Shown here: positions 50,792 to 61,678 of the stretch, one piece after another | Position numbering within the stretch: the stretch's first letter is position 1 | Layout of the letters: each line of letters opens with the position of its first letter | From: Tropicimonas aquimaris | Lineage (GTDB): Bacteria; Pseudomonadota; Alphaproteobacteria; Rhodobacterales; Rhodobacteraceae | Direction of reading: 5' to 3' | Assembly: GCF_042676185.1 (NCBI RefSeq) | Contig: NZ_JBHTJT010000008.1 | Span: forward strand, 310,001 to 374,000 | DNA: 64,000 nucleotides | Program-made: the position numbers and the translations under genes | The notes under the pieces: model-generated | The model's database searches: none | What the model saw: only the letters and a program-made list of their open reading frames with translations | What the model was told of the DNA's origin: nothing

Positions 50792-53748
50792 GGGTGGATG
50801 GGCGCGGCCGCATCGACCGGCGGGTCTCGCTGCCTTTTACCTTCGACGGGAGGCTGCTGACCGGTCATCCGGGCGATACGCTCGCCTCGGCGCTGATGGC
50901 CAATGGCATTCACCTGGTGGGGCGGTCGTTCAAGTATCACCGGCCCCGCGGCGTGATGACCGCCGGCTCCGAGGAGCCGAATGCGCTGGTTGAGGTCGGG
51001 CGCGCAGGTGCCGCGGTGCCGAACGTCCGCGCGACGGTGCAGGAGCTCTACGAGGGGCTGGAGGCGCGGAGCCAGAACCGCTGGCCGAGCCTCGGGGCGG
51101 ACCTCCTGGCGGTGAACGGCCTGCTGTCGCCGTTTCTCGGGGCCGGGTTCTACTACAAGACCTTCATGTGGCCGCGTGGCTTCTGGGAGCGGGTCTACGA
51201 GCCGCTGATCCGTCGCGCCGCGGGCCTCGGGCGGCTGCCGGAGACCGCCGACACCGAGCGGCACGAAAAGGCCTTTGCCCATTGTGACCTGCTGGTGATC
51301 GGCGCGGGGCCTGCGGGGCTGATGGCGGCGCTCGCGGCGGGCGAGGCGGGGGCAGATGTGCTCCTCGCCGATGAGAGCAACGAGCCGGGCGGGCGGCTCC
51401 TGTCCGAGGTCGAGGAGATCGGCGGCGGGTCTGCCGCCGGCTGGGCGGAAGAGATGGCGACACGGCTCCGTGCCATGCCCAACGTGCGGGTCATGACCCG
51501 GACCGCCGTCACCGGCGCCTATGACGGCGGTGTCTATGGCGCGCTCGAGCGGGTAGGGGAGCACCTGGCCGCGCCCGCGCAAGACCTGCCGCGCGACTGC
51601 TTCTGGCGCATCACCGCGCGGGCGGCCGTGATGGCGACGGGCGCTATCGAACGCCCCATCGCCTTTGCCGACAATGACCGGCCCGGGGTGATGATGGCCT
51701 CGGCGGTGCGCAGCTATCTCAACCGGTTCGGCGTCAGCCCCGGCGCCTCGGTGGCCGTCTTCGCGGCCAATGACGACGCGCACCGCACCGCGCGCGACCT
51801 TGCGACGGCGGGTGTGCAGGTGGCGGCGCTGATCGACCCGAGGGAAGGCGCGGCCTGCGACGGCGATTTCCCGGTGCTTGCGGGGGCGGAGGTCGTGGGC
51901 ACGCGCGGCCGCAAGGGGCTGCGGCAGGTGCTGGTGCGGCAGGACGGCAAGACCCGGGCCATCGCCGCCGAGGCGCTGGCCATGTCGGGCGGCTGGAACC
52001 CTTCGGTCCACCTGAGCTGCCACATGGGCGCGCGGCCGGTCTGGAGCGCGGCGCACCACGCCTTCCTGCCCGCGCCACGGGATGCGCCCGGCGCGCTGCC
52101 GGGGCTGATCCCCGCGGGGACGGCCAATGGCGTGTTCGACACGGCGGGGTGTCTGCGGGACGGGCTGCGGGCGGCGGGTCTCGCCCTCGAACACCTCGGC
52201 CTGCCGGTCCCTGAACTGGATGTGCCGCCGGCGGAGCAGGACGCGGGCCGCAGCAGCCCGATCTGGGTGGTGCCCGGCAAGGGGCGCGCCTGGCTTGATT
52301 TCCAGAACGACGTGACGACCAAGGACGTGGCGCTGGCGGTGCGCGAGGGCTTCGACAGCGTCGAGTACATGAAGCGCTACACCACGCAGGGCATGGCGCC
52401 GGACCAGGGCAAGAACAGCAACATCAACGCGCTCGCCGTGCTGGCCGATGCGACCGGCCGGAGCATCCTGGAGACCGGCACCACCACCTACCGCCCGCCC
52501 TTCCAGCCGGTGCCGATCGGCGCGATGGGGGCGGGGGCGCAGGGGCATGGGTTTGCGCCGGAGCGGTTGACCACCAGCCATTCGGCCAGCCTCCTTCGCG
52601 GCGCGCCGATGGTGGAAGCGGGGCTCTGGTATCGGCCGAGCTATTTCCCCGCGCCGGGTGAGACGACCTGGCGGCAATCCTGCGACCGCGAGGTGCGGAT
52701 GGTGCGCGAGGCGGTGGGCATCTGCGATGTCTCTACGCTCGGCAAGATCGAGCTGCACGGGCCGGACGTGGGCGCGTTCCTCGATCTCGTCTATGCCAAC
52801 CGCGTGTCGACGCTGAAGCCGGGGCGCGTGCGCTACGGGATCATGCTGCGCGAGGACGGTCACGTGATGGACGACGGCACCATCGCGCGGCTCGACGGCG
52901 ACAGGTGGGTGATGACCACCACGACCGCCGCCGCGGGGCAGGTGATGCAGCATCTCGAACTCGTGCAGCAGGCCTTCCTGCCGCGGGCGCGGCTGCGCTT
53001 CACCTCCGTCACCGACGCCTGGGCGCAATTCGCGATTGCCGGCCCGCGGGCGCGGGAGGTGCTGCAGGCGGTGGTGGACGAGGACGTCGGTGGCGCGGCC
53101 TTTCCTTTCATGTCCTGCGGCGCGGTCCATGTGGCGGGCACCCCGGCGCGGCTGTTCCGGATCTCCTTCTCCGGCGAACTCGGCTACGAGATCGCGGTGC
53201 CCGCCCGTGATGGCGCGAGCCTCTTCCGCTTGCTGCTGGCGGTGGCCGAGGGGCTTGGCGGTGGCCCCTACGGCATGGAGGCGCTCAACGTGCTGCGGAT
53301 CGAGAAGGGCTTCCCGACCCATGCCGAGATGCACGGCCGCACCACCGCCTTCGATCTCGGGCTGCAGGGGATGCTGTCGCCCAAGAAGGCGGATTTCATT
53401 GGCCGGGCCGGAGCGGCGCGGCCGGGGCTGCTCGGCCCGCGCCGGGAACAGCTCGTCGGCCTCGTTCCGCTGGAGCCGGACTGGCGTTTGCCGGCAGGCG
53501 CGCATCTCTTTCGCAAGGGCGCCTCGGCGACGCCGGAGACCGACCAGGGCTACATCACCTCCTCGGCCTATTCGCCGACGCTCGGCACGCACCTGGCGCT
53601 CGGCTTCCTCGCAGGCGGACGGGAACGGCATGGCGAGGTTGTGCGGATGGTGGACCGGTTGCAGGAGACCCAGGCCCTCTGCGAGGTGCGCGACCCGGTC
53701 TTCTTCGACCCCGAAGGAGGGCGGATGCGTGATCAGGCTGGCAGCTGA
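50788..53748 (+). CDS. soxA: sarcosine oxidase subunit alpha
   Basis: A 986-residue subunit with the usual three parts: an N-terminal ferredoxin-like domain (RRVSLPFTFDGRLLTGHPGD), an NAD(P)-binding part (LLVIGAGPAGLMAALAAGEA, about residue 170) and a C-terminal aminomethyltransferase (GCV-T-like) folate domain (about 600-980; FRISFSGELGYEIAVPARDG, VLRIEKGFPTHAEMHGRTTA). It passes the methyl carbon to tetrahydrofolate. Overlaps soxG by 20 bp. Confidence 0.93.
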   Translation: MRVDGRGRIDRRVSLPFTFDGRLLTGHPGDTLASALMANGIHLVGRSFKYHRPRGVMTAGSEEPNALVEVGRAGAAVPNVRATVQELYEGLEARSQNRWPSLGADLLAVNGLLSPFLGAGFYYKTFMWPRGFWERVYEPLIRRAAGLGRLPETADTERHEKAFAHCDLLVIGAGPAGLMAALAAGEAGADVLLADESNEPGGRLLSEVEEIGGGSAAGWAEEMATRLRAMPNVRVMTRTAVTGAYDGGVYGALERVGEHLAAPAQDLPRDCFWRITARAAVMATGAIERPIAFADNDRPGVMMASAVRSYLNRFGVSPGASVAVFAANDDAHRTARDLATAGVQVAALIDPREGAACDGDFPVLAGAEVVGTRGRKGLRQVLVRQDGKTRAIAAEALAMSGGWNPSVHLSCHMGARPVWSAAHHAFLPAPRDAPGALPGLIPAGTANGVFDTAGCLRDGLRAAGLALEHLGLPVPELDVPPAEQDAGRSSPIWVVPGKGRAWLDFQNDVTTKDVALAVREGFDSVEYMKRYTTQGMAPDQGKNSNINALAVLADATGRSILETGTTTYRPPFQPVPIGAMGAGAQGHGFAPERLTTSHSASLLRGAPMVEAGLWYRPSYFPAPGETTWRQSCDREVRMVREAVGICDVSTLGKIELHGPDVGAFLDLVYANRVSTLKPGRVRYGIMLREDGHVMDDGTIARLDGDRWVMTTTTAAAGQVMQHLELVQQAFLPRARLRFTSVTDAWAQFAIAGPRAREVLQAVVDEDVGGAAFPFMSCGAVHVAGTPARLFRISFSGELGYEIAVPARDGASLFRLLLAVAEGLGGGPYGMEALNVLRIEKGFPTHAEMHGRTTAFDLGLQGMLSPKKADFIGRAGAARPGLLGPRREQLVGLVPLEPDWRLPAGAHLFRKGASATPETDQGYITSSAYSPTLGTHLALGFLAGGRERHGEVVRMVDRLQETQALCEVRDPVFFDPEGGRMRDQAGS

Positions 53749-54268
53749 AACCCCGCTCGGCGGGCTCTGCGTCTCACATGGCGACCTGACGCTGACCGAA
53801 CTGCCGGCCGTCAGGCTGACCTTGCTCGCGCCCTGGCCGGGCGAAGCACGGGCGATGAGCCACGCGCTGCAGGCGGCGCATGGGGTGTATTTCCCGGAGC
53901 CGGGAGAGACCCTGGAGAATGGGGGGACCCGGATCCTCTGGGCCGGCCGGGCACAGGCGCTTCTCGCCGGGCCGGCGCCTGCTAAGGAGCTGTCGCATCA
54001 CGGGGCAGTGGTCGACCAGACCGAGGGCTGGGCCGGGATCAGGCTGGAAGGTGCGGATGCCGCGCTGGTGCTGGCGCGACTCTGCCCGCTGGACCTGCGC
54101 GGCAAGGCGTTCCAGGCAGGGCGCACGGCGCGCAGCCTGCTGGGGCATATGAATGCGCAGATCACGGCCGTCGACGGGGGCTTCGAGTTGCTGGTGATGC
54201 GCTCGATGGCACGGACCGCGGCCACCGAGATCGAACATGCGATGCGGAATGTGGCGGCGCGCGGTTGA
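53729..54268 (+). CDS. soxG: sarcosine oxidase subunit gamma
   Basis: A 179-residue subunit with GTG start behind AAGGAGGGCGG, inside the 3' end of soxA. Features match SoxG: LTLLAPWPGEARAMSHALQA, VDQTEGWAGIRLEGADAALV and the tail VMRSMARTAATEIEHAMRNV. Last gene of the operon; dnaG follows after 81 bp. Confidence 0.88.
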   Translation: MIRLAAETPLGGLCVSHGDLTLTELPAVRLTLLAPWPGEARAMSHALQAAHGVYFPEPGETLENGGTRILWAGRAQALLAGPAPAKELSHHGAVVDQTEGWAGIRLEGADAALVLARLCPLDLRGKAFQAGRTARSLLGHMNAQITAVDGGFELLVMRSMARTAATEIEHAMRNVAARG

Positions 54269-54349
54269 GCCGCCTTTTCCATCCGTATAATCCGAGGGAT
54301 CGCCACGGGGCCACTGGACTTGGCGGCGGCCGCAACCGATATTGAGCGA

Positions 54350-56359
54350 ATGTCCCTGCCACCTGGATTCTTAGACGAGCTACGCACCCGCACCTCGCTT
54401 TCGCAAGTGGTCGGGCGCAAGGTGACGTGGGACATGCGGAAATCCAACCAGGCCAAGGGCGACTGGTGGGCCCCTTGCCCGTTCCATCAGGAAAAGACAG
54501 CTTCCTTCCACGTCGACGACCGCAAGGGATTCTACCATTGCTTCGGCTGCCAGGCCTCGGGCGATGCGCTGGCCTTCGTGCGGGAGACGGAGAACGTGGG
54601 TTTCATGGAGGCGGTGGAAATCCTGGCCCAGGAAGCCGGCCTGCAGATGCCCGCGCGCGACCCGAGGGCGCAGCAGACGGCAGACCGGCGGAGCCAACTC
54701 ACCGAGGTGATGGAAGAGGCGGTGAAATACTTCCGGCTCCAGCTTAAGACCGGCGCCGGGGCCGCCGCCCGTACTTACCTGAGCGACAGGAGGGGCCTTT
54801 CGCCCGAGGCGCTGGAGCGCTGGCAGATCGGTTTCGCGCCGCCGGGGTGGCAGAACCTTTGGGATCACCTCACAGCCAAGGGCATCGCGCCCGACCTGAT
54901 CTTGGGCTGCGGCCTTGCCAAGCCGTCCAACCAGGGACGCAACCCCTACGACTTCTTCCGCAACCGGGTGATGTTTCCGATCCGCGATGCGCGCGGCCGG
55001 GCGATCGCCTTCGGGGCGCGGGCCATGGACCCCAACGACAACGCCAAGTACCTGAACTCGCCGGACACCGACCTCTTCGACAAGGGCCGCAGCCTCTACA
55101 ACCACGGCCCCGCACGCGAGGCCGCCGGCAAGGGGCACCCGCTGGTGCTGGCCGAGGGCTACATGGACGTGATCGCACTCAGCGAGGCGGGGTTTGCGGC
55201 CACGGTGGCCGGACTCGGCACAGCGATCACCGAAGATCAGCTCCGCCTGATGTGGCGCATACATCCCGAGCCGGTGGTCGCCATGGACGGCGATAGCGCG
55301 GGCCTGAAAGCGGCATTGCGGCTGATCGACCTGGCCCTGCCGCTGCTGGAGGCCGGCCAGTCGCTGCGTTTTTGCCTGATGCCGAATGGCCAGGACCCCG
55401 ATGAACTGCTCAAGGCCAAGGGTCCGCAGGCGATGCAGGCCCTGCTCGACGACGCGCAGCCCATGGTTTCCCTGCTCTGGCAGCGGGAGATCGAGGGCAA
55501 GGTGCTCGACAGCCCGGAGCGGCGCGCGGCGCTCGACAAGGCGCTCAGGGAAACGATCAGGAAGATCGCCGACCCAGCGATTCGCGCCCATTATGCCGAA
55601 GAGATTCGCGACCGGCGCAGCACGCTCTTCGGCTTCAACCGCGCGCAGGGCGGCAATGGCGCGGGGCAGGGGCGCAAGGGCGAGTGGCGGGCGCCGTGGC
55701 GCGGCCGAGGCTCACAGCCGGCGGCGGCCGTTCCGGTGGCCGGCACGCGGGCCTCGCTGCTGGCCGCGGCGGATGCCGACCAGGCGCTGCTCCTGCGCGA
55801 GGCGGTGATCCTCGCCACGCTGATCCGCACGCCGGCGATGCTGGAGGAATTCACCCATGCGCTGGAGGAGATGGACTTCGCCGGGCATGACCATGCGGGG
55901 ATCGCCGGGTTGCTGCTGTGCTGTGGCCCGGAGGACACGCAGGAGAGCATCGAGGCCCTGATCTGCGAAAGGATCGGCCCGGATGCCCTTGAAAGGCTGC
56001 ACTCGGCGCGCCATGTCACGTTGGCCCCGTCCGTTCGCAAACCCGGCGACGTGGAACTGGCTCGCCTGTGCCTGACCGAGGAATTCGCCAAGCTTGCCGC
56101 CATGCGCGGCGCCCTGCGCGAGATCGAAGAGGCGATGGCCGGTTTCGCGGATGCGCCCGAAGCCTGGATCGACCACCGCCTGACCCTTTCGGCCCGGGCG
56201 GGGGAGATGGCTTCGCGCAACCAGGAAGGCGACCGGGCGGATTTCGATATTGCCGAGAATGGTGCCCGCATCGACCGGGACGAACGCTCGGACCTTGAGG
56301 CGCTGCTGAACGCCATCGGGTTTGCCGGACCCGGTGAGAGAGGTCGGCAGCGTGAGTGA
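54350..56359 (+). CDS. dnaG: DNA primase
   Basis: A 669-residue replication primase. CHC2 zinc finger: CPFHQEKTASFHVDDRKGFY then HCFGCQASGD (about residues 43-67). TOPRIM region: VLAEGYMDVIALSEAGF and VVAMDGDSAGLKAALR. The C-terminal helicase-binding part is from about 480. The ATG at 54350 (MSLPPGFLDELRTRTS) matches alphaproteobacterial starts; a TTG ten codons earlier is unlikely. rpoD follows 127 bp later. Confidence 0.95.
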   Translation: MSLPPGFLDELRTRTSLSQVVGRKVTWDMRKSNQAKGDWWAPCPFHQEKTASFHVDDRKGFYHCFGCQASGDALAFVRETENVGFMEAVEILAQEAGLQMPARDPRAQQTADRRSQLTEVMEEAVKYFRLQLKTGAGAAARTYLSDRRGLSPEALERWQIGFAPPGWQNLWDHLTAKGIAPDLILGCGLAKPSNQGRNPYDFFRNRVMFPIRDARGRAIAFGARAMDPNDNAKYLNSPDTDLFDKGRSLYNHGPAREAAGKGHPLVLAEGYMDVIALSEAGFAATVAGLGTAITEDQLRLMWRIHPEPVVAMDGDSAGLKAALRLIDLALPLLEAGQSLRFCLMPNGQDPDELLKAKGPQAMQALLDDAQPMVSLLWQREIEGKVLDSPERRAALDKALRETIRKIADPAIRAHYAEEIRDRRSTLFGFNRAQGGNGAGQGRKGEWRAPWRGRGSQPAAAVPVAGTRASLLAAADADQALLLREAVILATLIRTPAMLEEFTHALEEMDFAGHDHAGIAGLLLCCGPEDTQESIEALICERIGPDALERLHSARHVTLAPSVRKPGDVELARLCLTEEFAKLAAMRGALREIEEAMAGFADAPEAWIDHRLTLSARAGEMASRNQEGDRADFDIAENGARIDRDERSDLEALLNAIGFAGPGERGRQRE

Positions 56360-56373
56360 CAACCAGGCCCCGG

Positions 56374-56399
56374 ATCTTGGAATTCCGGGCCGCTGTGCA
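56374..56399 (+). terminator. hairpin between dnaG and rpoD
   Basis: Around aattccgggcc, a GGCCC(C)GGAT segment pairs with ATTCCGGGCC leaving one bulged C and a short loop, 10-15 bp after the dnaG stop. Probably a terminator or attenuator; there is no long T-run. Confidence 0.35.
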
Positions 56400-56434
56400 T
56401 ATGCCGGGTGGCGCATCGCGAATCGTGCGCTATT

Positions 56435-56459
56435 GATTCGTTTACATCGAGAACGAATC
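56435..56459. promoter_or_regulatory. inverted repeat in the rpoD leader
   Basis: GATTCGTT (56435-56442) and AACGAATC (56452-56459) form a perfect 8-bp inverted repeat with a 9-nt centre, 27 bp before the rpoD start codon. It could be an operator or an mRNA hairpin near the ribosome site. Confidence 0.45.
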
Positions 56460-56486
56460 AGCCTCCCGCGAGATCAGGAGATCTGA

Positions 56487-58487
<2,001 letters not shown>

Positions 58488-58512
58488 CGCCAAGACCACG
58501 GGAGCCGCGCCA

Positions 58513-58785
58513 ATGTCGCTTCTTTCACGCCTGTTCGGCAGCGGTGGGTCGACCCCAGAGGTCGAACCCGAAACCTACAACGGGTTCCGGATCCTTCCGG
58601 AACCCATCAAGGAATCCGGCGGGCTCCGGGTCTGCGCGACGATCGAGAAGGATTTCGACGGCGAGACCCGCAGCCACCGGCTGATCCGCGCCGATGTCTG
58701 CAACAACGAGGACGAGGCGCGCGAGATCTCGACCGCAAAGGCCAAGAAGCTGATCGACGAACGCGGCGACGCCCTCTTCGGATGA
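58513..58785 (+). CDS. hlyU: HlyU-family protein
   Basis: A 90-residue protein of the alphaproteobacterial HlyU family (name by family, not the Vibrio ArsR-type HlyU): MSLLSRLFGSGGSTPEVEPE, then YNGFRILPEPIKESGGLRVC and HRLIRADVCNNEDEA. Function not established. It starts 25 bp after rpoD and is probably cotranscribed. Confidence 0.8.
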   Translation: MSLLSRLFGSGGSTPEVEPETYNGFRILPEPIKESGGLRVCATIEKDFDGETRSHRLIRADVCNNEDEAREISTAKAKKLIDERGDALFG

Positions 58786-58962
58786 GCTGCCAGTTGCGTT
58801 GCGTCAAATGAACTTGAACGGCGTTGCTCCTTTGAGGTGACCATGGTTTCCGGTAAGCTGTGATCACGGGGTGGAGCGGACGGCAGGTGCGCATTTTCGT
58901 ACCGTTGCGTGCCGTCACCTTTCACGCCGGAACGCTTCCCTTTGACGAAGGAGGTCGGGAAG

Positions 58963-59388
58963 ATGACACATCGTAAATTGCTTCTTTTCATAGCTTTGGC
59001 CCTGGCGGTCGCGCCTCAGGTTTCGGTTGGACAGACAGTCCAAAGAATGTCCACCGCAAGTGGGCTCTCGGCGATCGGCCCCGGTCCAACGTTCGAGGTC
59101 TGGACGCGCGCCGGCATGGGCAAGACGGATTACTTCTGCGCGGCGGGCGATTTTGCCAAACGGCGCCTTGGTGCCGACAACTCCGATTATCTGACGGTCG
59201 TCGGCGGTCGCGCCCCCAGCAAATATGCGAACAATCGCGAAGCTTACACCTTTGCACTCGGTCCGTCGGGGCCATCCTCTTCGGTCGTGGAGATGGGGGC
59301 CGGTCCGCGGAGTGGGCAGACCATCACCGTGAGGCAGGCGCGAGTGCTGTGCAGTCAGGCCCGTGTCAATCAGCAAAGAGGCCGATAG
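58963..59388 (+). CDS. small exported protein, unknown function
   Basis: A 141-residue protein with a signal peptide (MTHRKLLLFIALALAVAPQV, cleaved near SVG-QT) and two cysteines (DYFCAAGDFAKRRLG; VLCSQARV) that could form a disulfide. It is related in appearance to short periplasmic proteins of Rhodobacteraceae. GAAGGAGGTCGGGAAG is a strong ribosome site before the ATG at 58963. Confidence 0.75.
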   Translation: MTHRKLLLFIALALAVAPQVSVGQTVQRMSTASGLSAIGPGPTFEVWTRAGMGKTDYFCAAGDFAKRRLGADNSDYLTVVGGRAPSKYANNREAYTFALGPSGPSSSVVEMGAGPRSGQTITVRQARVLCSQARVNQQRGR

Positions 59389-59460
59389 GCCGCGAGACCG
59401 CTCCGGGATGAGTTTCAGGATACCCGAGCGCGAGCCGACCGGCACCGGAGACCTTTGCGC

Positions 59461-59877
59461 ATGAATCATGTCTTCGAGATCGAGACCCGGGGCCCCGGCC
59501 TCTACGAGTTCACAACCGATCTCTCGGCCTGGCTGGCATCGCTCCCGCCGCGCGACGGGGTGTTGACGCTCCTGGTGCGGCATACCTCCGCCTCGCTTCT
59601 GATCCAGGAGAATGCCGACCCGGAGGTGCAGGGCGACCTCCGGGAATTCTTCCACCGCCTTGTGCCGCCGAGCAACGACCCCTCCATGCGCTACCTGCGG
59701 CACACCTACGAGGGGCCCGACGACATGCCCGCACATATCAAGGCCGCGCTCCTGCCGGTGTCGCTCGGCATCCCGGTCATTGGCGGGCGCATGGCCCTCG
59801 GCACCTGGCAGGGCGTCTACCTCTTCGAACATCGCACCCGTCCGCACCGCCGCGAAGTTGCCGTTCACCTGGCCTGA
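59461..59877 (+). CDS. yjbQ: YjbQ family protein (UPF0047)
   Basis: A 138-residue single-domain protein: TLLVRHTSASLLIQENADPE, then AHIKAALLPVSLGIPVIGGR and LGTWQGVYLFEHRTRPHRRE, the conserved blocks of the family. Some members show weak thiamine-phosphate synthase activity; the physiological role is unknown. GGAGACCTTTGCGC before ATG; an in-frame TTG two codons earlier is less likely. Confidence 0.9.
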   Translation: MNHVFEIETRGPGLYEFTTDLSAWLASLPPRDGVLTLLVRHTSASLLIQENADPEVQGDLREFFHRLVPPSNDPSMRYLRHTYEGPDDMPAHIKAALLPVSLGIPVIGGRMALGTWQGVYLFEHRTRPHRREVAVHLA

Positions 59878-60036
59878 TCCGCTGGATGAAGCCGCGATGG
59901 CAAGTGGCAGAAAATCCTGTGGATTGCCCCAATATCCGGTGTGTGGACAAATCCTCTACCCAAGCCATGGCCGATTCCCTATAGTCGGTCCAACAAGAGG
60001 GGGAGCACCCCCAGGAGCAGAGGTAAGGGGGACGCG

Positions 60037-60504
60037 ATGCGCTGCCCGTTTTGTGGAAATGTTGACACCCAGGTGAAGGACTCCCGCCCGGCGGAAGATC
60101 ACGTGGCCATCCGGAGGCGGCGCTTCTGTCCGGCCTGCGGCGGCCGGTTCACCACTTATGAACGGGTGCAATTGCGCGACCTGGTCGTGATCAAGTCCAA
60201 TGGGCGGCGCGAGGATTTCGACCGCGACAAGCTGGAACGCTCGATCCGGATCGCGTTGCAGAAGCGCCCCGTCGAGCCGGAGCGCATGGACCAGATGATC
60301 TCTGGCATCGTGCGGCGTCTGGAGAGCATGGGCGAGACGGACATTCCCTCCAAGGTGATCGGCGAGATCGTCATGGAGAGCCTGGCCCGGATCGACACCG
60401 TCGCCTACGTGCGCTTTGCCAGCGTTTACAAGAACTTCCAGGCTGCGGACGATTTCGACAAGTTCGTCAGCGAGTTGCGACCGAACCTGCCACCCCAGGA
60501 ATAG
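60037..60504 (+). CDS. nrdR: ribonucleotide reductase repressor NrdR
   Basis: A 155-residue repressor of ribonucleotide reductase genes. Zinc ribbon MRCPFCGNVDTQVKDSRP and RRRFCPACGGRFTTYERVQL, then the ATP-cone (VVIKSNGRREDFDRDKLERS). The stop lies 2 bp before ribD. The ATG at 60037 has AAGGGGGAC upstream. Confidence 0.95.
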   Translation: MRCPFCGNVDTQVKDSRPAEDHVAIRRRRFCPACGGRFTTYERVQLRDLVVIKSNGRREDFDRDKLERSIRIALQKRPVEPERMDQMISGIVRRLESMGETDIPSKVIGEIVMESLARIDTVAYVRFASVYKNFQAADDFDKFVSELRPNLPPQE

Positions 60505-60506
60505 GC

Positions 60507-61628
60507 ATGCAGGACACGGCCGCGATCGATCGCCGCTTCATGGCGATGGCGCTCGGTCTCGGCGCGCGCGGGCTTGGCCAGGTCTGGCCGAACCCGGCGG
60601 TCGGCTGCGTGATCGTCAAGGGCGGCCGCGTTCTTGGGCGTGGCTGGACGCAACCGGGCGGCCGCCCCCATGCCGAGACGGAGGCGCTGGCCCAGGCCGG
60701 CGACGCGGCGCGCGGCGCCACCGCCTATGTCACGCTGGAACCCTGTGCCCATCACGGCAAGACCCCGCCCTGCGCCGAGGCGCTGGCCGAGGCTGGCGTC
60801 GCCCGCGTCGTCAGCGCCCTGACCGATCCCGATCCGCGGGTCGCAGGGCAGGGGCACGCGCGGCTCGCCGCCGCAGGTGTCGCGCTGACGGCCGGTGTGA
60901 TGGAGGCGGAGGCTCGGCGCGGCAACGAGGGGTTCCTGAGCCGCATCAACCGCGGCCGCCCCCACCTGACGTTGAAGCTCGCGACCTCCCTTGACGGACG
61001 CATCGCGACCGCGACCGGCGAGAGCCAGTGGATCACCGGCCCGGAGGCACGGCGGGCAGTTCATGCGATGCGCGCCAGCCACGATGCCGTGCTGGTCGGT
61101 GCGGGGACCGCGCGGGCTGACGATCCGAGCCTCACGGTCCGCGGCCTTGGCATCGACCGCCAACCGGTCCGCATCGTCGCCTCGCGCCGGATCGACCTGC
61201 CTACCGAGAGCCGCCTCTTCACCCGGATCGAGGAGGCCCCCGTCTGGATCTGCCACGGCCCCGATGCCGATGCCCAGCGCCACGCTGCCTGGGCCGGGCG
61301 TGGCGCTCGCTTGATCGACGTTTCCCCGAACGGCGGCCGGCAGATCGATCCGCTCTCGCTCCTGCAGGCGCTTGGCGCGGCCGGCCTGACGCGGGTGTTC
61401 TGCGAAGGCGGCGGGGCGCTCGCGGCCTCGTTGCTCAATGCGGGGCTTGTGGACGAGTTGGTGACCTTCACCGCGGGCATCGGGCTCGGCGCGGAGGGCC
61501 AGCCGGGGCTTGGCGCGATGGGGCTGGATCGTCTGGCGGAAGCGCCGAGGTTTGCGCTGGACCGGCTGGACCGGATCGGCCCGGACGTGCTTGCCCGCTG
61601 GCGTCCGGCCGAACGCGCCACTACCTGA
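60507..61628 (+). CDS. ribD: bifunctional diaminohydroxyphosphoribosylaminopyrimidine deaminase / reductase
   Basis: A 373-residue riboflavin-synthesis enzyme. The deaminase half has zinc motifs HAETEAL and PCAHHGKTPPCAEAL. The reductase half (from about 150) has TLKLATSLDGRIATATGESQ, DAVLVGAGTARADDP and FCEGGGALAASLLNAGLVDE. Directly follows nrdR, a usual pairing. It converges on kpsC, 50 bp apart. Confidence 0.95.
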   Translation: MQDTAAIDRRFMAMALGLGARGLGQVWPNPAVGCVIVKGGRVLGRGWTQPGGRPHAETEALAQAGDAARGATAYVTLEPCAHHGKTPPCAEALAEAGVARVVSALTDPDPRVAGQGHARLAAAGVALTAGVMEAEARRGNEGFLSRINRGRPHLTLKLATSLDGRIATATGESQWITGPEARRAVHAMRASHDAVLVGAGTARADDPSLTVRGLGIDRQPVRIVASRRIDLPTESRLFTRIEEAPVWICHGPDADAQRHAAWAGRGARLIDVSPNGGRQIDPLSLLQALGAAGLTRVFCEGGGALAASLLNAGLVDELVTFTAGIGLGAEGQPGLGAMGLDRLAEAPRFALDRLDRIGPDVLARWRPAERATT

Positions 61629-61678
61629 CGACCTCGCCGCACGGCACACAATTCTTCGGACGAAAAATCACCCAACGC

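Noticed and set aside
50641..53631. 996-codon open frame on the minus strand opposite soxA
   Set aside because: Low-complexity Arg/His/Gly-rich translation, no domain, and soxA on the other strand has all expected motifs; long antisense frames are common in GC-rich DNA.
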